Notes: a model not told the origin generated them from the sequence alone. A DNA stretch of 64,000 nucleotides from Paracyclopina nana (GCA_019096065.1 JAGUCH010000010.1:186001-250000), one strand, 5' to 3'. Numbered from the stretch's first letter, positions 1 to 10,995 are shown. Translations and numbers: made by a program.

Positions 1-594
1 TAATTTAAGGCTTTCAACCAGAGATGAAGACGAAGAAGATGAAATAGAGGATTTTCCTTGGCATTTTCCACTGTGGGAAACCGCAAAAATGGCGACACAC
101 GAAAGCTCATTTGCGGCCAGAAGCCATTTCCGACACTTTACTGCATATTGCAAGAGAAAACTCATATAATAAAAGAGGAACCCTCTTCACTCTATAGGTG
201 CACACTGGGGTAAACGCGCCCTTAAAAAAACCCAAATTTTAAACTTCCTAAATAAATCTATAATTTGCTTTTTTTTAAGTGAGTGCACACTGTGGCAATT
301 TGTGATTTGGAAAAAACTACATTTTGGTAGGTTTTTCCCCACTGTGGGCATAAAATAAAACATTGATCTTTGACCACCAATTCCATGTATGTGCCTTGCT
401 AAGCTCAATTTTGCTAGGGGATCGACCCGGCTTTTTAGATAAGCATTTATACATCAGATAAGCACAATCAGGTTTGGGCTTAAATGGCTACAAAGGTTTT
501 GAAAAATATTCTTTTTTTACTAATGAAAAGACAAATAAAGTCATTTATTACGACACTTAATGCAAGTTTGGGGACAAATTGCATTTTAGGGCAC
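1..594. other. Unannotated AT-rich DNA
   Basis: I see no convincing gene, RNA or element here. Short open frames occur on both strands but lack any recognisable motif or splice-site support. Confidence 0.5.
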
Positions 595-1350
595 TTAATG
601 CATTTTACAACACTGAATGCAATTTAGAGCGCAAAATGCATTTTTGGGCACAAAATGCATTTTTGGGCACAAAATGCATTTTTGAGCACAAAATACATTT
701 TTGAGCACAAAATACATTTTTGAGCAGAAAATACATTTTTGAGCAGAAAAAACATTTTTGAGCACAAAATACATTTTTGAGCACAAAATACATTTTTGAG
801 CAGAAAATACATTTTTGAGCAGAAAAAACATTTTTGAGCACAAAATACATTTTTGAGCACAAAATACATTTTTGAGCACAAAATACATTTTTGAGCAGAA
901 AATACACTTTGGGAGACACAGTACTCTATTGGGCACAAAATACTCATAAAGCACAAAGTACTCTTTTGGGCACGAAATACTCGTTGAGCACAAAGTACTC
1001 TTTAGGGCAAAAAATATAATTTTGGGCACAAAATATACTTATGGGCACAAAGTTCTTTTTGGGGCACAAAATACTCTTTTGAGCAGAAAATGCATTTTTG
1101 GGCACAAATTACAACTTTAGGCACAAATTACAACTTTAGGCACTTATCAATTTCTGGCACAAATCACAAATTTTGGCACGAGTCACAATTTTTGGCACGA
1201 GTCACAATTTTTGGCACAAATCACAATTTTTGGCACATATTGCAATTTTTGATTTTTTGGCACGAAACACATTTTTGTACACACAATACTCTTTAGGGCA
1301 CAAATTTCGTTTTTGGGCGTAAAGTACTCTTTTGGGCACAATTTCCCCTC
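595..1350. repeat. Tandem array, about 19-bp unit (GAGCACAAAATACATTTTT)
   Basis: About forty degenerate copies of a unit close to GAGCACAAAATACATTTTT follow one another. The right half drifts into GGCACAAATTACAACTTTA and GGCACGAGTCACAATTTTT variants. Because 19 is not a multiple of three and the unit has no stop on the minus strand, all three minus frames stay open for 100 codons or more. Those frames are products of the array, not genes. Confidence 0.9.
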
Positions 1351-2433
1351 AAAATATGGTATTGTCCTCAAAACACACTAATTCCCACAAAATACTTAAT
1401 GTAGCTGAAGTAGTACATTTGTAGTATGTTGCAGTATTTAATTTCAAGTTTGAACCACTTGCTTTCCAAAGTCATCCATCTTTTCCTTGGAGAGCTTTTA
1501 ATGTTTGCTGACTTGAAGAGGAAATTTGATGACAAAATGCAAGACCAACATGCAACCACTTCAACAATAAATCTTTCTTTAGCTAGTTGGAAAATTTACA
1601 TCAAACTGTATGCAGGAGTAGTTGAATGAACTTTCTCCACTACTACTACAAAAAAAACACCTGCAAAGGCGAAAAGAGAAAGCCATTTCACTATTAGATG
1701 TTATCTTATTATGTATTTTTGTATTCACCCAAGCACGAACATACATAATCAACCATAGTTGGAAATTTCATTCGAAATGTTATTTTAATAATTTATCAAT
1801 AATAAAAATCATTAAGTTTTACTTCAACTTTCAGTATTTATAATGTTATGTTAGTTAGCAAAGTGTAGTATCGATATTTTTTAATTTTGAATCCTTTTGC
1901 CAAATTGACGGCTTTTATCAATGACGATGTTTCATTATTATTTTCAGTTCCTTTAAGACAAATTGTGCGTCAAAGCTCATAGGGTGAAAACAACAAGATC
2001 CTTTTTGATTTCATCAATGATTTGCGCCAAATTTTGCACACAATTGAACCTACGCTATTTGATACGGATCACTTTATATTGTACACAACAAATGTGTAGT
2101 GGAGTGTATTTGGCTTTAATTAGGCACGCTTTTGTGAGATAGCCATCATTAAAAGGTCAATAGCGAACAAAGGCTCAGTATGTAAACTGTTTTTATCCAT
2201 TTATAATATTAACTGATTTTCAGTATTGACAAACATTTCTTGTTATAACTTGGAATGGTAACTTTGGCTAATTAATTTTCGGAATTGTTATTTCCTGCTA
2301 ATTAAAAAGTTAAATACTTTAATACTTTGTTAATTTCTAATTACAAAGGTTATCATGAATGTTTTAAGTACAACACAGTTTGTAAAATTACCATTGCAAA
2401 GCTTCAAAATAACCTCTAAGGGTAACTTTACTA
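1351..2433. other. Unannotated DNA
   Basis: AT-rich DNA with no recognised coding, RNA or mobile feature. Small open frames near 1426-1629 and 1622-1843 resemble no family I know. Confidence 0.45.
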
Positions 2434-2760
2434 AATAACTTAATTAGTTAACCAATAACTATACCAGTTATTTTTTAACTTTAACCTTAATGGTTATTGC
2501 ATGGTGTTATTTTATACAATAATTTGACTGAGAAGGCTAAAAAATAACCCAACCAAATAACCGCAACATATGAAATTACTTTGGTATACAAAACATATAC
2601 AATAACTTAATTAGTTTAACAATAACTATACCAGTTATTTTTAACTTTAAAGGTTATTGCATAATGTTATTTTAAGCAATAATTTGACTGAGAAGGCTAA
2701 AAATAACCTAGCCAAATAACTGAATAAATGGAATTACCTTGGTATACAAAACTGGTATAC
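2434..2760. repeat. Direct duplication of about 165 bp
   Basis: The segment starting AATAACTTAATTAGTT near 2434 recurs at 2601, including the shared stretch AATTTGACTGAGAAGGCTAA and the end TTGGTATACAAAAC. The copies differ by scattered substitutions and small indels, so this is an older tandem duplication. Confidence 0.75.
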
Positions 2761-3607
2761 GTACTGAGCCCATGAGTGTGTGTGTGTGTGCACCTGCATG
2801 GTATACTTTTGTAATCTGTTGGTTTCATCTTTCGACCAAACATTACAGCACTAATTTAGGCAGACATTTGCCGAAAAAGACACCAGTTCACAACTTTTTG
2901 ACACACGCACAATTGATCCATCAAATGTCATTGTTATTTGCTAAGTAAATTCTCAATTCCGGAGTGGGCGGAAAGTTATGTATTTCAGGGTAACTTTTGT
3001 TGAAAAAGTTGTAGCAAATAAGGCATGAAATCAAAACTAATCCGGTTGTTTTCACAACTTGCTCTTTGACGCACAATTTTGCTTGAAGGAACTGAAAATT
3101 CAATTGAAACATCGTCATTTCTTTCCATTTAAAACACACAAACGATAAAAATCCTCTTCTTTTTAGCTTGCATTTTGTGAAGAGATCAAGCCCTTTTAAA
3201 AAATAGCACATTCATTTTTTTTTTTTTTGCGAAAGCCATTATTTACTTTTATGTGTCAAATTGCCACATGTTTTTTTGACTCAGCTGTGGCTCACAGTGC
3301 AGTTGTAGGTGAGACGCTGGTCTATAAATATGGCAAATTATTGCTACTTTTTGGTCATTTTCCCACTGTGTGCTCTCGTAGTGTTTTATTTGGTTCACTA
3401 TTTCATCTCCATTCTACACTCACAAACATTGAAGCATCTTTAAAGGCATTTCAAACAAAAAGTAAGTTAACAGGATTTTCTTAAAAGAAAAAGCATTTAA
3501 AAATATCTATTTTTAGGGCTGTGATTGAAAAAATGTAATTATTGCATTGTCAGCTATTAAAACTCGATTTTACCTAATAAATAAAGAATTGAGTTGAAGT
3601 TACAACA
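2761..3607. other. Unannotated DNA with a short GT run
   Basis: Contains a (GT)n run near 2774-2791 and nothing else I can name. Open frames at 2921-3211 (-) and 3227-3484 (+) show no domain or splice context. Confidence 0.4.
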
Positions 3608-3680
3608 GCCCTCGTGGCCTAATGGATAAGGCATCGGCCTCCTAAGCCGGGGATTGTGGGTTCGAGTCCCACCGGGGGTA
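3608..3680 (+). tRNA. tRNA-Arg (anticodon CCT), copy 1
   Basis: A 73-nt cloverleaf folds cleanly: acceptor GCCCTCG with CGGGGGT (two G-U type pairs), D stem GCCT/AGGC, anticodon stem TCGGC/GCCGG around loop CTCCTAA (anticodon CCT), T stem GTGGG/CCCAC with TTCGAGT loop, and discriminator A. Internal promoters are present: A box TGGCCTAATGG and B box GGTTCGAGTCC. There is no intron and no encoded CCA, as expected for a eukaryotic nuclear tRNA. It decodes AGG. A T run directly downstream serves as Pol III terminator. Confidence 0.95.
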
Positions 3681-3684
3681 AACA

Positions 3685-3693
3685 TTTTTTTTT
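3685..3693 (+). terminator. Pol III terminator of tRNA copy 1
   Basis: Run of nine T residues starting 5 nt after the mature 3' end of the tRNA, the usual RNA polymerase III stop signal. Confidence 0.85.
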
Positions 3694-3886
3694 CTTTTTT
3701 CTTATTATATTAATAAATCACATACTACATATTTCAGCAAATTTGACCCAAAAGCAAAACTGAATACTATTTTAAATTCTTATAATATATAAAGATTTTT
3801 TATGTAATTTAAAAAAAAGTAAAAACTGTAAATTTCTTGTAATTTTATGAAATAAATAAAGGAAAATCATAGTTATTTTATAAGTA

Positions 3887-3959
3887 GCCCTCGTGGCCCA
3901 ATGGATACGGCATCGGCCTCCTAAGCCGGGGATTGTGGGTTCGAGTCCCACCGGGGGTA
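3887..3959 (+). tRNA. tRNA-Arg (anticodon CCT), copy 2
   Basis: Second 73-nt copy, 279 bp after the first and in the same orientation. It differs by two substitutions, both in the D arm: T13 to C and A22 to C. These positions pair in copy 1 (T-A) but become C-C here, so the D stem has only three pairs. The anticodon, T arm and acceptor are unchanged, and the 3' flank (AACATTTTTTTTT) is also shared, pointing to a recent local duplication. It may still be functional, since the 13-22 pair is often relaxed in tRNAs. Confidence 0.88.
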
Positions 3960-3963
3960 AACA

Positions 3964-3972
3964 TTTTTTTTT
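3964..3972 (+). terminator. Pol III terminator of tRNA copy 2
   Basis: Run of nine T residues 5 nt beyond the tRNA, duplicated together with it. Confidence 0.85.
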
Positions 3973-4259
3973 CCTCCTTTATTTCAGCTTTCCGCGAGTC
4001 CATTTGCGTTTTTATGTTGGCGGATAAAAAAAATGGGCTAAGCTGAAGCTGCAAAGTAATCTGCAGTAAAAATATCCAGGCTTGACTTTATGGCTTTATG
4101 CGTTGATGTGCTGTTCATCTGCGCGATTTTAATGCTTTTTTATTATTTTGCTTTCTCATGTATGACTATTTGACTCACATCGGCTTTTGAATTAAGGCAG
4201 ATTAATTAACTACAAAATAATTAATGACTCAAATATTGATGCATAATGGCCAAAAACCG

Positions 4260-4800
4260 CCAAATCCACACAAATAACTAAATTACTGCAAAATCTATTA
4301 TTTCAAATGTGACTCAATTACTTCAAAATCTATTATTTCAAATATGACTCATATCCATTCAAATTTGACTCAAATTCGGCTGTTTAACTCAAATTTGATT
4401 AAAAACTCTTGAATCAGAATAAATTACTTTTTAAAACTAAATCATTTTAAATCAGAAAAAAACACTATTCAGATTGACTCAACAACTTTTCAAATTCTAC
4501 TCAATCCTTTTCTTGGCTCGAAATCTGTCAAATTCGATTCAAAACCTTTCGAATTGGACTCAAATCTTTGTTGACTCAAACCCTTTCAAATTTGACTCAA
4601 TCATTTTCAAATTTGCCTCAAAAATCCTTCAAATTTGCCTCAAAAATCCTTCAAATTTGCCTCAATCCTTTTCAAATTTGCCTCAAAAAAAATTTGAAAT
4701 TTGACTCAATCATTTTCAAATTTGCCTCAAAAAAAATTTGAAATTTGACTCAATCATTTTCAAATTTGCCTCAAAAAAAATTTGAAATTTGACTCAAACC
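4260..4800. repeat. Degenerate array of TTCAAATTTGNCTCAA units
   Basis: Irregular 15-30-bp units built from TTTCAAATTTGACTCAA and TTTCAAATTTGCCTCAA. The right end becomes a regular array of about 45-bp units (TTTGACTCAATCATTTTC plus TTGCCTCAAAAAAAATTTG). Confidence 0.85.
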
Positions 4801-5105
4801 TGGTGATTTGACTTAGCAACGAAAGTTTAAAAGTTGCGCAGTAGATGAACAGCGCATAAAGTGGCACAAGAGTTTGGCAGCTTTTTGTTTTTTCCTCCCA
4901 TTTTTTATGCACGTGCTCACTTTTTCGCATGGTTGATCCATGGCTGATATTTCCCCCATTATTTTCTGGTCCTCGCGTGCGCGCATTCATTGTGTGACAA
5001 AACTGATTAGACATGCCCCAAAAGTGACACCCCATTTAAAAAAGCTTTGCTTGTTGACTCATCGGGGCCCTCCTCATCTACTTTAATTTACACATATAAA
5101 ATGTG

Positions 5106-5478
5106 GAATTTTCCCAAATTGTAAATTGAATTGAAAAGTAAAAATTCAGAAATGTCAATTGACTATTTTTTTTATTAATTTGACAATATTCATTAATAAT
5201 AAGGTCTGAAAAGTGAATTGGAATAGTTTTACAAAGTTAAAATTACATTGATATTGATACACAAAAAACTCGATTCCCATTTTTTGTTATCTGAATTTTC
5301 CCAAATTGTAAATTGAATCGAAAAGTAAAAATTCAAAAATGTCAATTGACTATTTTTTTATTAATTTAACAATATTTATTAATAATAAGGTCTGAAAAGT
5401 GAATTGGACTAGTTTTACAAAGTTAAAATTATTACATTAAAATTGATTAACAAAAAACTCGATTCCCATTTTTTGAAA
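5106..5478. repeat. Tandem duplication, 187-bp period, two copies
   Basis: The segment starting GAATTTTCCCAAATTGTAAA at 5106 recurs at 5293 and runs to a shared end CTCGATTCCCATTTTTTG. The copies are highly similar, with a handful of differences. No coding content. Confidence 0.85.
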
Positions 5479-6100
5479 TTTAATTTAATTTCTAAAGTTG
5501 CAAAGTTGAGAAATAGTAGATACGCAAATTTTTGCAGAGCTACATTTTTTCCATACTTTTCAGTCAATTTGCAAAGTTTATTATGGAAGACATAATTCAG
5601 CAGATGAGTAGGGCCGTGCACGCGGGGTCATTTTGTTCTGCTCATATAATAATTAATCGTGGGAAATGAGGCGAAAAAAGAAGAAGTCAAATCGTGATGT
5701 GTGCAACACAAAATCTTGAGCAACAGATTTTCACTAGATTTCATCAAGATTGCAATTATTTTGTATGTGTAATTGCAGGCTGGAAATTTTATCAGCAAAT
5801 CTTTTGATTAAAATCATTAAGGAAAATAAATTTGATTTTTCAATACAACCTTCATAAAATAGTTAATTTTTGTCAATTTTGAGAAAATATGATTTTTTTA
5901 AGTTATTTTCATAAAAATAATCTTTTTTAAATTAATGCAATTTTAATAAAAAATAATGGTGTTTTTTACTTTTAAATGCTATTTTCATAAATACATTATA
6001 TTTTTTATTTAATTTGGAAAAATATGGCTGCTTTTTAGATTTGTGTTTTGACAGAAAATGCAGTTAAATGGAATACAAGATGGATGATGTAAGTAATAGA

Positions 6101-6917
6101 CTTTATAGGGATGTACTGTAAAAAGTCCGCGATGTGAAATGTCCAGATAAAAAAAGTCCGGTTGCAAAAAGTCCAGATACTAAAAGTCCGCTCATATAAA
6201 GACCAGATATCAAAAGTCCTTTTATGTGAAGTCCCAATTTTTATAAAAGACCATAAATACAATAATATGAACCTTAATACAAGTAGATTAAAAAGTTTAT
6301 CTATATCTTCTTGTGATTCTAATTTTAACTCTTGGATTGTGTTCTGCTCACGGGAATATCAAATGGTACTGATGCAATCATTTGAGGGATGATATTCTAA
6401 AGGATCCTATTATAGTTATTTATTTCGAGCTGGGGCACGTAAAGTAGGGTCATTAAATAGCTGAGCGAGGATTTTAAAATGGGAAAACTCAAGTGCAGCT
6501 TTACTAGCCCGAGCCTGCGAGGGCTGTAATTGTACGAGTGGTTTTTTTTATACTAATTATTAGTTTATTAAAACTGAAGATACATCAGACTTCAGCCCTG
6601 TTTTACAAAGTAGCCAATTTCCAATTGAACAAAGTCAGAAAAAGCGAATAAATACAGAAGACTCTTTCATTGATAAGTCAAACATTATTCAATCAAAGCA
6701 GCGTCGGTAACTTTGTTTCACAAATTAAATGCATGCATTAATGTTTTATCAAAGAATTATTATTGATATCTGTACAAAAATAGTCTTTGTAGAGTGTACT
6801 TTTTACATCAGGACTTTTTTTTACATTAGGACTTCATATATTAGGACTTTTTACATGAGGATTTTATATATAAGGACTTTTGACATTGCGGACTTTTTAC
6901 AGTATTCCCCTTTATAG
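6101..6917. other. 8-bp target-site duplication pair CTTTATAG
   Basis: CTTTATAG occurs at 6101-6108 and again at 6910-6917, exactly bracketing a sequence with terminal inverted repeats. An 8-bp duplication is the signature of hAT-superfamily (and P-element) insertion. Confidence 0.75.
6109..6909. mobile_element. Non-autonomous hAT-like MITE, 801 bp
   Basis: The left end GGATGTACTGTAAAAAGTCC and the reverse complement of the right end, GGGAATACTGTAAAAAGTCC, form a terminal inverted repeat that extends through CGCNATGT. Both subterminal zones (6120-6240 and 6790-6905) are packed with variants of AAAAGTCC in facing orientations, the kind of subterminal motif clustering that transposases bind. 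There is no open frame long enough for a transposase, so the element would depend on one encoded elsewhere. Class assignment rests on the 8-bp duplication; the terminal bases are not a perfect hAT consensus. Confidence 0.72.
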
Positions 6918-7144
6918 TAGTAGTAGTTGTACAAAGTAGCTGCGAGGTGAGATAATTGTCGGTTTCGGTAAATGAGAAAATTCCTTACTGACCGTTGAAG
7001 TAATGAGTCATCTCCCTTCCGCCGCTTTGCCAGACATCTTGGCGCCGACACTTCACACAGAAATCCCGCCAAATTGACCGGGGTCAAAAAACAAAACACA
7101 GTCAGCATCCTCTTGCACTCTCTGGACAATGTTGCAAAGCAGCG

Positions 7145-8140
7145 AGGTAGCTAAAAAGTTGAGCTAAGCAAAGAAAAACTGAGCAAAGCCCTGATGAGCA
7201 AAAAACTGAGATGACTAAGCAAATGCTGAGATGAGTAAAGCTGACCTGAGCTGAGCAAAGCTGGTCTGAGTAAAGCTGAGCTGAGAAAAGAGGAGGTGAG
7301 CAAAGCTATGATTAGCAAAAAACTGAGATGACTAAGGAATGGCTGAGATGAGTAAAGCTGAGCTGAGCTGAGCAAAGCTGAGCTGAGCAAAGGCTGAGCT
7401 GAGCTAATCAAAGCTGAACAAAGATGAGATGAGCAAGACGAGCTAAGCTATGGCTGAGCTGAGCGAAGCTTAGCTGAGAAAAGAGGAGGTGAGCTAAGCT
7501 ATGATGAGCAAAAAACTGAGATGACTAAGCAAATGCTGAGATGAGTAAAGCTGACCTGAGCTGAGCAAAGCTGGTCTGAGTAAAGCTGAGCTGAGAAAAG
7601 AGGAGGTGAGCAAAGCTATGATTAGCAAAAAACTGAGATGACTAAGGAATGGCTGAGATGAGTAAAGCTGAGCTGAGCTGAGCAAAGCTGAGCTGAGCAA
7701 AGGCTGAGCTGAGCTAATCAAAGCTGAACAAAGATGAGATGAGCAAGACGAGCTAAGCTATGGCTGAGCTGAGCGAAGCTTAGCTGAGAAAAGAGGAGGT
7801 GAGCTAAGCTATGATGAGCAAAAAACTGAGATGACTAAGCAAAAGCTGAGATGAGTAAAGCTTAGCTGAGAAAAGAAGAGCTAAGCTATGATGAGCAAAA
7901 AACTGAGATGACTAAGCAAAAGCTGAGATGAGCAAAGCTGAGCTGAGAAAAGCTGAGCTAAGCTATGATGAGCAAAAAACTGAGATGACTAAGCAAAAGC
8001 TGAGATGAGCAAAGCTGAGCTGAGAAAAGCTGAGCTGAGCTAAGCTGAGCTGAGCAAAGACTGAGCTGAGCTAAGCTGAATAAAGCAAAGGCTGAGCTGA
8101 ATAAAGCAAAGCTGAGCTGAACTGAGCAAAGCTGAACTAA
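7145..8140. repeat. GAGCTGAGCAAAGCT array with 310-bp higher-order units
   Basis: Simple units built from GAGCTGAGCAAAGCT and GAGATGAGTAAAGCT. A longer block repeats with a 310-bp period: for example ATTAGCAAAAAACTGAGATG begins at 7311 and at 7621. The two higher-order copies read almost identical, so the last expansion was recent. The Ser/Leu-rich minus-strand open frames across it are array artefacts. Confidence 0.9.
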
Positions 8141-9340
8141 ATATGATTTTCCAAAAAGAGAAAATTGAAGCTATAACATTACTTTAAAAACCAAGCATTT
8201 TAATTTGTATTAGGGTTGATTTTTTTTCACTATGTGTAGTCAATAGTTCATTAATTTGAGCATTGTCAGTTCATCCTTCATTTTGAGCCACTTTTGGCAC
8301 CTCATTTCCATTGGCGTCTTCGCTGATGGTTTCACGCTGTAATTGGGATTTATTTCCGACCCTTTGAGTCCAATTAATTGAGTGCAAAGCCCTCGCGTGA
8401 CTACCAACATCAGTCCAGGTCTTCAATGCGACAGAAACCTAATAAATAACCACATTTCTTTTCATATTTTCAAGACTTTGATCTTCATTTGATCTGCTTA
8501 CTTAGATTTTTGAGTTTTGCATCTAACTTAAAAAAGGATTTTCATAGTTTGTGACCTAACTTTGATGTGTACTAAAAGTAACACTTTTTTATTTAGGGTT
8601 TTTTTTAACTTTGAGTTTTGATCTTAGTTAGATCTGATTAAATTTTTTTTTTCAGTTTTTGACCTAATAAGGTTTTTTTATCTACTGTTTTAGAATTTTG
8701 ATTCAAGTTTCATTTAAAAGGTAAATTAGGACATCTTGCGGTATTTGAACTTTTGAGCTTTGAGCTCTTTTAGTTCTTGATCTATCGCAAGCATTGATTT
8801 AGTTCAAGTTATGATTCAAATATCTAAACATAAAAAAGGATCTACAAATTATGATCTAAAAGCAATTAGTGCTGTTTGATCTACAAGCTATTACATCATT
8901 CATGTCAGTTGTTTATATACTGAAAAATTGGATCTAACAAATTGGATCTAAACTTTTAACTATCAGACTATCGAAAATTTGAATATTTTAAATTAAGTTT
9001 AGATCCTTTATTTGTGACTTTGTACAATTTCCTCCTTTAGGAAAAAATGGAATTTTGTTTTTTCCCACAGTTTTTGGGTGGGCAGACCACAACAAATATT
9101 GAAGGCTTGACCTTGGGTGAAAAAATTCTTTGTGGTCAGATGAACCAATCTTGCGTGGCGAATCAAGCCCTAAAAACCCAGAGAGATGAATGGGAAGTTC
9201 ATCTACTTGATTTCCTCCTGTTGTTTTTCACATGACCGTGTCCAATGTTTGGTCTACAGGTGAACCGGCCCATTTTTGATTGAATCTTGCTGCGTGATCG
9301 CGTGTCAATTTGAGTCGAAAACATATAATTTCATTTTAAG
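8141..9340. other. Unannotated DNA
   Basis: AT-rich sequence with scattered GATCTAA words. A 62-codon open frame at 9047-9235 has no recognisable motif and I do not call it a gene. Confidence 0.4.
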
Positions 9341-9881
9341 ATCTAATGTTCAATTTTTAGGATCCAATATGAAATTTTAAGATCTAACATGCAATTTTAA
9401 GATCTAACATGCAAGTTTAAGATCTAACATGCAATTTTAAGATCTAACATGCAAGTTTAAGATCTAACATGCAATTTTAAGATCTAACATGCAATTTTAA
9501 GATCTAATGCGCAAACCTTTAATATCTTGTGTGCAATTTTTAATGTTTAAGATATAATATGCAATTTTTAAGATTTTTCAAGGTTTTTCAATTTTAGATG
9601 TACAATTGTTAATGTTTAAGATATAATATGCAATTTTTAAGATTTTTCAAGGTTTTTCAATTTTAGATATACAATTTTGAATGTTTGGGACCTAATATGC
9701 AATTTTTCAATTGTAATTATCAACTTTCAAGATGCAAAATGTCAACTATTAAGACCTAATATTCAACTTTTAAGATCTAATATTCAATTATGAGATTCAA
9801 TTATTAAGATTTATCATTCCTTTTTCGCAATTCATTATCCAATCTTTTAAGGTTTAATTGTCAATTTCTAAGGTTCAATTA
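9341..9881. repeat. GATCTAACATGCAATTTTAA array (20-bp unit), interrupted by the LTR element
   Basis: Regular 20-bp copies lie at 9360-9500 and become degenerate rightward. The same vocabulary (TTAAGATCTAATATT) resumes at 19128 after the retroelement, so the element inserted into this array. Confidence 0.88.
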
Positions 9882-10126
9882 TGTAGCAGGGAGCGTGTCG
9901 GCCTACGGGTCGACCGCTCGCTGCGCGCGCTCGCCTCGGGCGCGCGGTAGTATAACGAGTAGTATAGTGTGATCATCAGTAAAGGAAATAAATTCACCGC
10001 ATTGACACGTGTTGTCTGCGGCCCAAAGACTGACCTCTGCTAGCCTCCAGGCCCGTCCCCGCTTGACGTAGCCTAGATACGAGTAGTGGCTTGATAAGTC
10101 ACAGTAGTATATCTCGACCTACTACA
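9882..10126 (+). repeat. 5' LTR (245 bp)
   Basis: Starts TG, ends CA. A compact promoter is visible: TATA-like TATAACG at 9951, and an initiator-like TCAGT at 9976-9980. AATAAA lies at 9987-9992, only about ten bases past the presumed start, followed by a GT-rich stretch (GTGTTGTCTG). That implies a short R region and gives the 3' LTR copy its polyadenylation signal. Confidence 0.93.
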
Positions 10127-10128
10127 GA

Positions 10129-10144
10129 TGGCGCGGTCGGTAGG
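10129..10144 (+). promoter_or_regulatory. Primer-binding site, tRNA-Ser-like
   Basis: TGGCGCGGTCGGTAGG starts 2 nt after the 5' LTR. TGG is the complement of a tRNA CCA end, and the next bases differ at about two positions from the complement of typical animal tRNA-Ser 3' ends as I recall them. Several insect gypsy-group elements prime with tRNA-Ser. The assignment depends on the host tRNA set, which is not in the window. Confidence 0.65.
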
Positions 10145-10485
10145 ACCTGTGATTTCATCACTCCACTACCCATTAAGTACATCCTGCCGGAAGCTATAAG
10201 TGCTAAGTATACACGATAAGTATAAAAGGGATAATAGTGCTGCTCAAATAATATCATGCTCGAGTCAACTGCCAGAACACAGAACATGAACCTACGTGCA
10301 AGCCACGAAGTAAAGAGAGATTAATGCTGAAAGCATGAAAGGCAGTTGACTATAAAAAGTAAAATAGTGGTGGCTAAAATGTAAAAATGTAAAGCTCAGA
10401 CCAGAGCAAAAGGGCAAAGATCACTCTGCAATAGCTGCAGCTGCAAACAATCAAAAAGCTATCAAATAACAATCAAAGGGATTGT

Positions 10486-10576
10486 CCGTGAGAGCCAGCG
10501 GCCGAATGGTCAGCCCGGCCAACGCTGGTGCAAATCATTGTAGATCCTAGTTAAGCTAGGGCCGGTCAACTCACGG
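10486..10576 (+). other. Leader hairpin repeat 1
   Basis: Closed by CCGTGAG (10486-10492) pairing with CTCACGG (10570-10576). Inside are GGCCGAATGGTC, GCAAATCATT and a hairpin CCTAG-TTAAG-CTAGG. It shares the first two motifs with the next unit, but its closing stem is different in sequence. Confidence 0.7.
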
Positions 10577-10610
10577 GCGAATTCCAACTGCAGGTGATCA
10601 AATAGTAATT

Positions 10611-10705
10611 GTTATGGGGGGACAATGGCCGAATGGTCGGGGCTGCTAACACCAGTCGCAAATCATTTGGATTCCAGTGAATGCTGGAGCCGGCCACCCC
10701 ATGAC
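10611..10705 (+). other. Leader hairpin repeat 2
   Basis: Closed by GTTATGGGG (10611-10619) with CCCCATGAC (10697-10705), nine pairs with one U-G. Contains GGCCGAATGGTC, GCAAATCATT and a hairpin CCAG-TGAATG-CTGG. A competing stem is possible: CCACCCC (10694-10700) can instead pair with GGGGTGG (10720-10726). Confidence 0.7.
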
Positions 10706-10750
10706 AATGTACAAATAAAGGGGTGGAGAAGGAGGATAGAAGCTCATGAC

Positions 10751-10833
10751 CACGTGGTGACCACATGACCGGTAGCGGATCAACAGCTGCGAGCTATCAG
10801 GATTCCACTGAAGCTAAAGCTGGTCACCACGTG
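10751..10833 (+). other. Leader hairpin repeat 3
   Basis: Closed by a perfect 12-bp stem, CACGTGGTGACC (10751-10762) with GGTCACCACGTG (10822-10833). It shares GGATTCCACTGAA with the GGATTCCAGTGAA of repeat 2. It is the most diverged of the three but has the longest stem. Confidence 0.68.
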
Positions 10834-10958
10834 CGGGTCACGGTCAAATAAACGATAAGGAGAAATGTGACACCAGCGTGGCATTTTCGGTGGTCAGTAA
10901 ACAATCAATAAATGTCACGCCACAACCCTCTGCAGTGACCTGCGAGCGCGTTGGCGGA

Positions 10959-10995
10959 TATATAAGACCGCGCTGGTGGGAAATAGCTATCAGTT
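10959..10995 (+). promoter_or_regulatory. Internal core promoter (TATA box plus initiator) in the leader
   Basis: TATATAAG at 10959-10966 is followed by TCAGTT at 10990-10995. The spacing puts the TATA box about 33 nt before the A of the initiator, as in a classical RNA polymerase II core promoter. It lies about 70 nt upstream of the gag ATG and downstream of the hairpins, so it could make transcripts that lack the hairpin leader. Function is inferred. Confidence 0.55.

Noticed and set aside
595..1029. Minus-strand open frame of 144 codons, Cys/Lys/Phe-rich
   Set aside because: It lies wholly in a 19-bp array whose unit has no stop in any minus frame, so it reads as a 19-residue repeat in three frames. 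No independent coding evidence.
7151..7721. Two Ser/Leu-rich minus-strand frames of 75-86 codons
   Set aside because: They coincide with the 310-bp higher-order copies of a simple array and repeat each other.
10486..10833. Leader repeats as tRNA genes or a tRNA-derived SINE
   Set aside because: GGCCGAATGGTC resembles an A box, but there is no B box and no proper cloverleaf. Treated as structured repeats instead.
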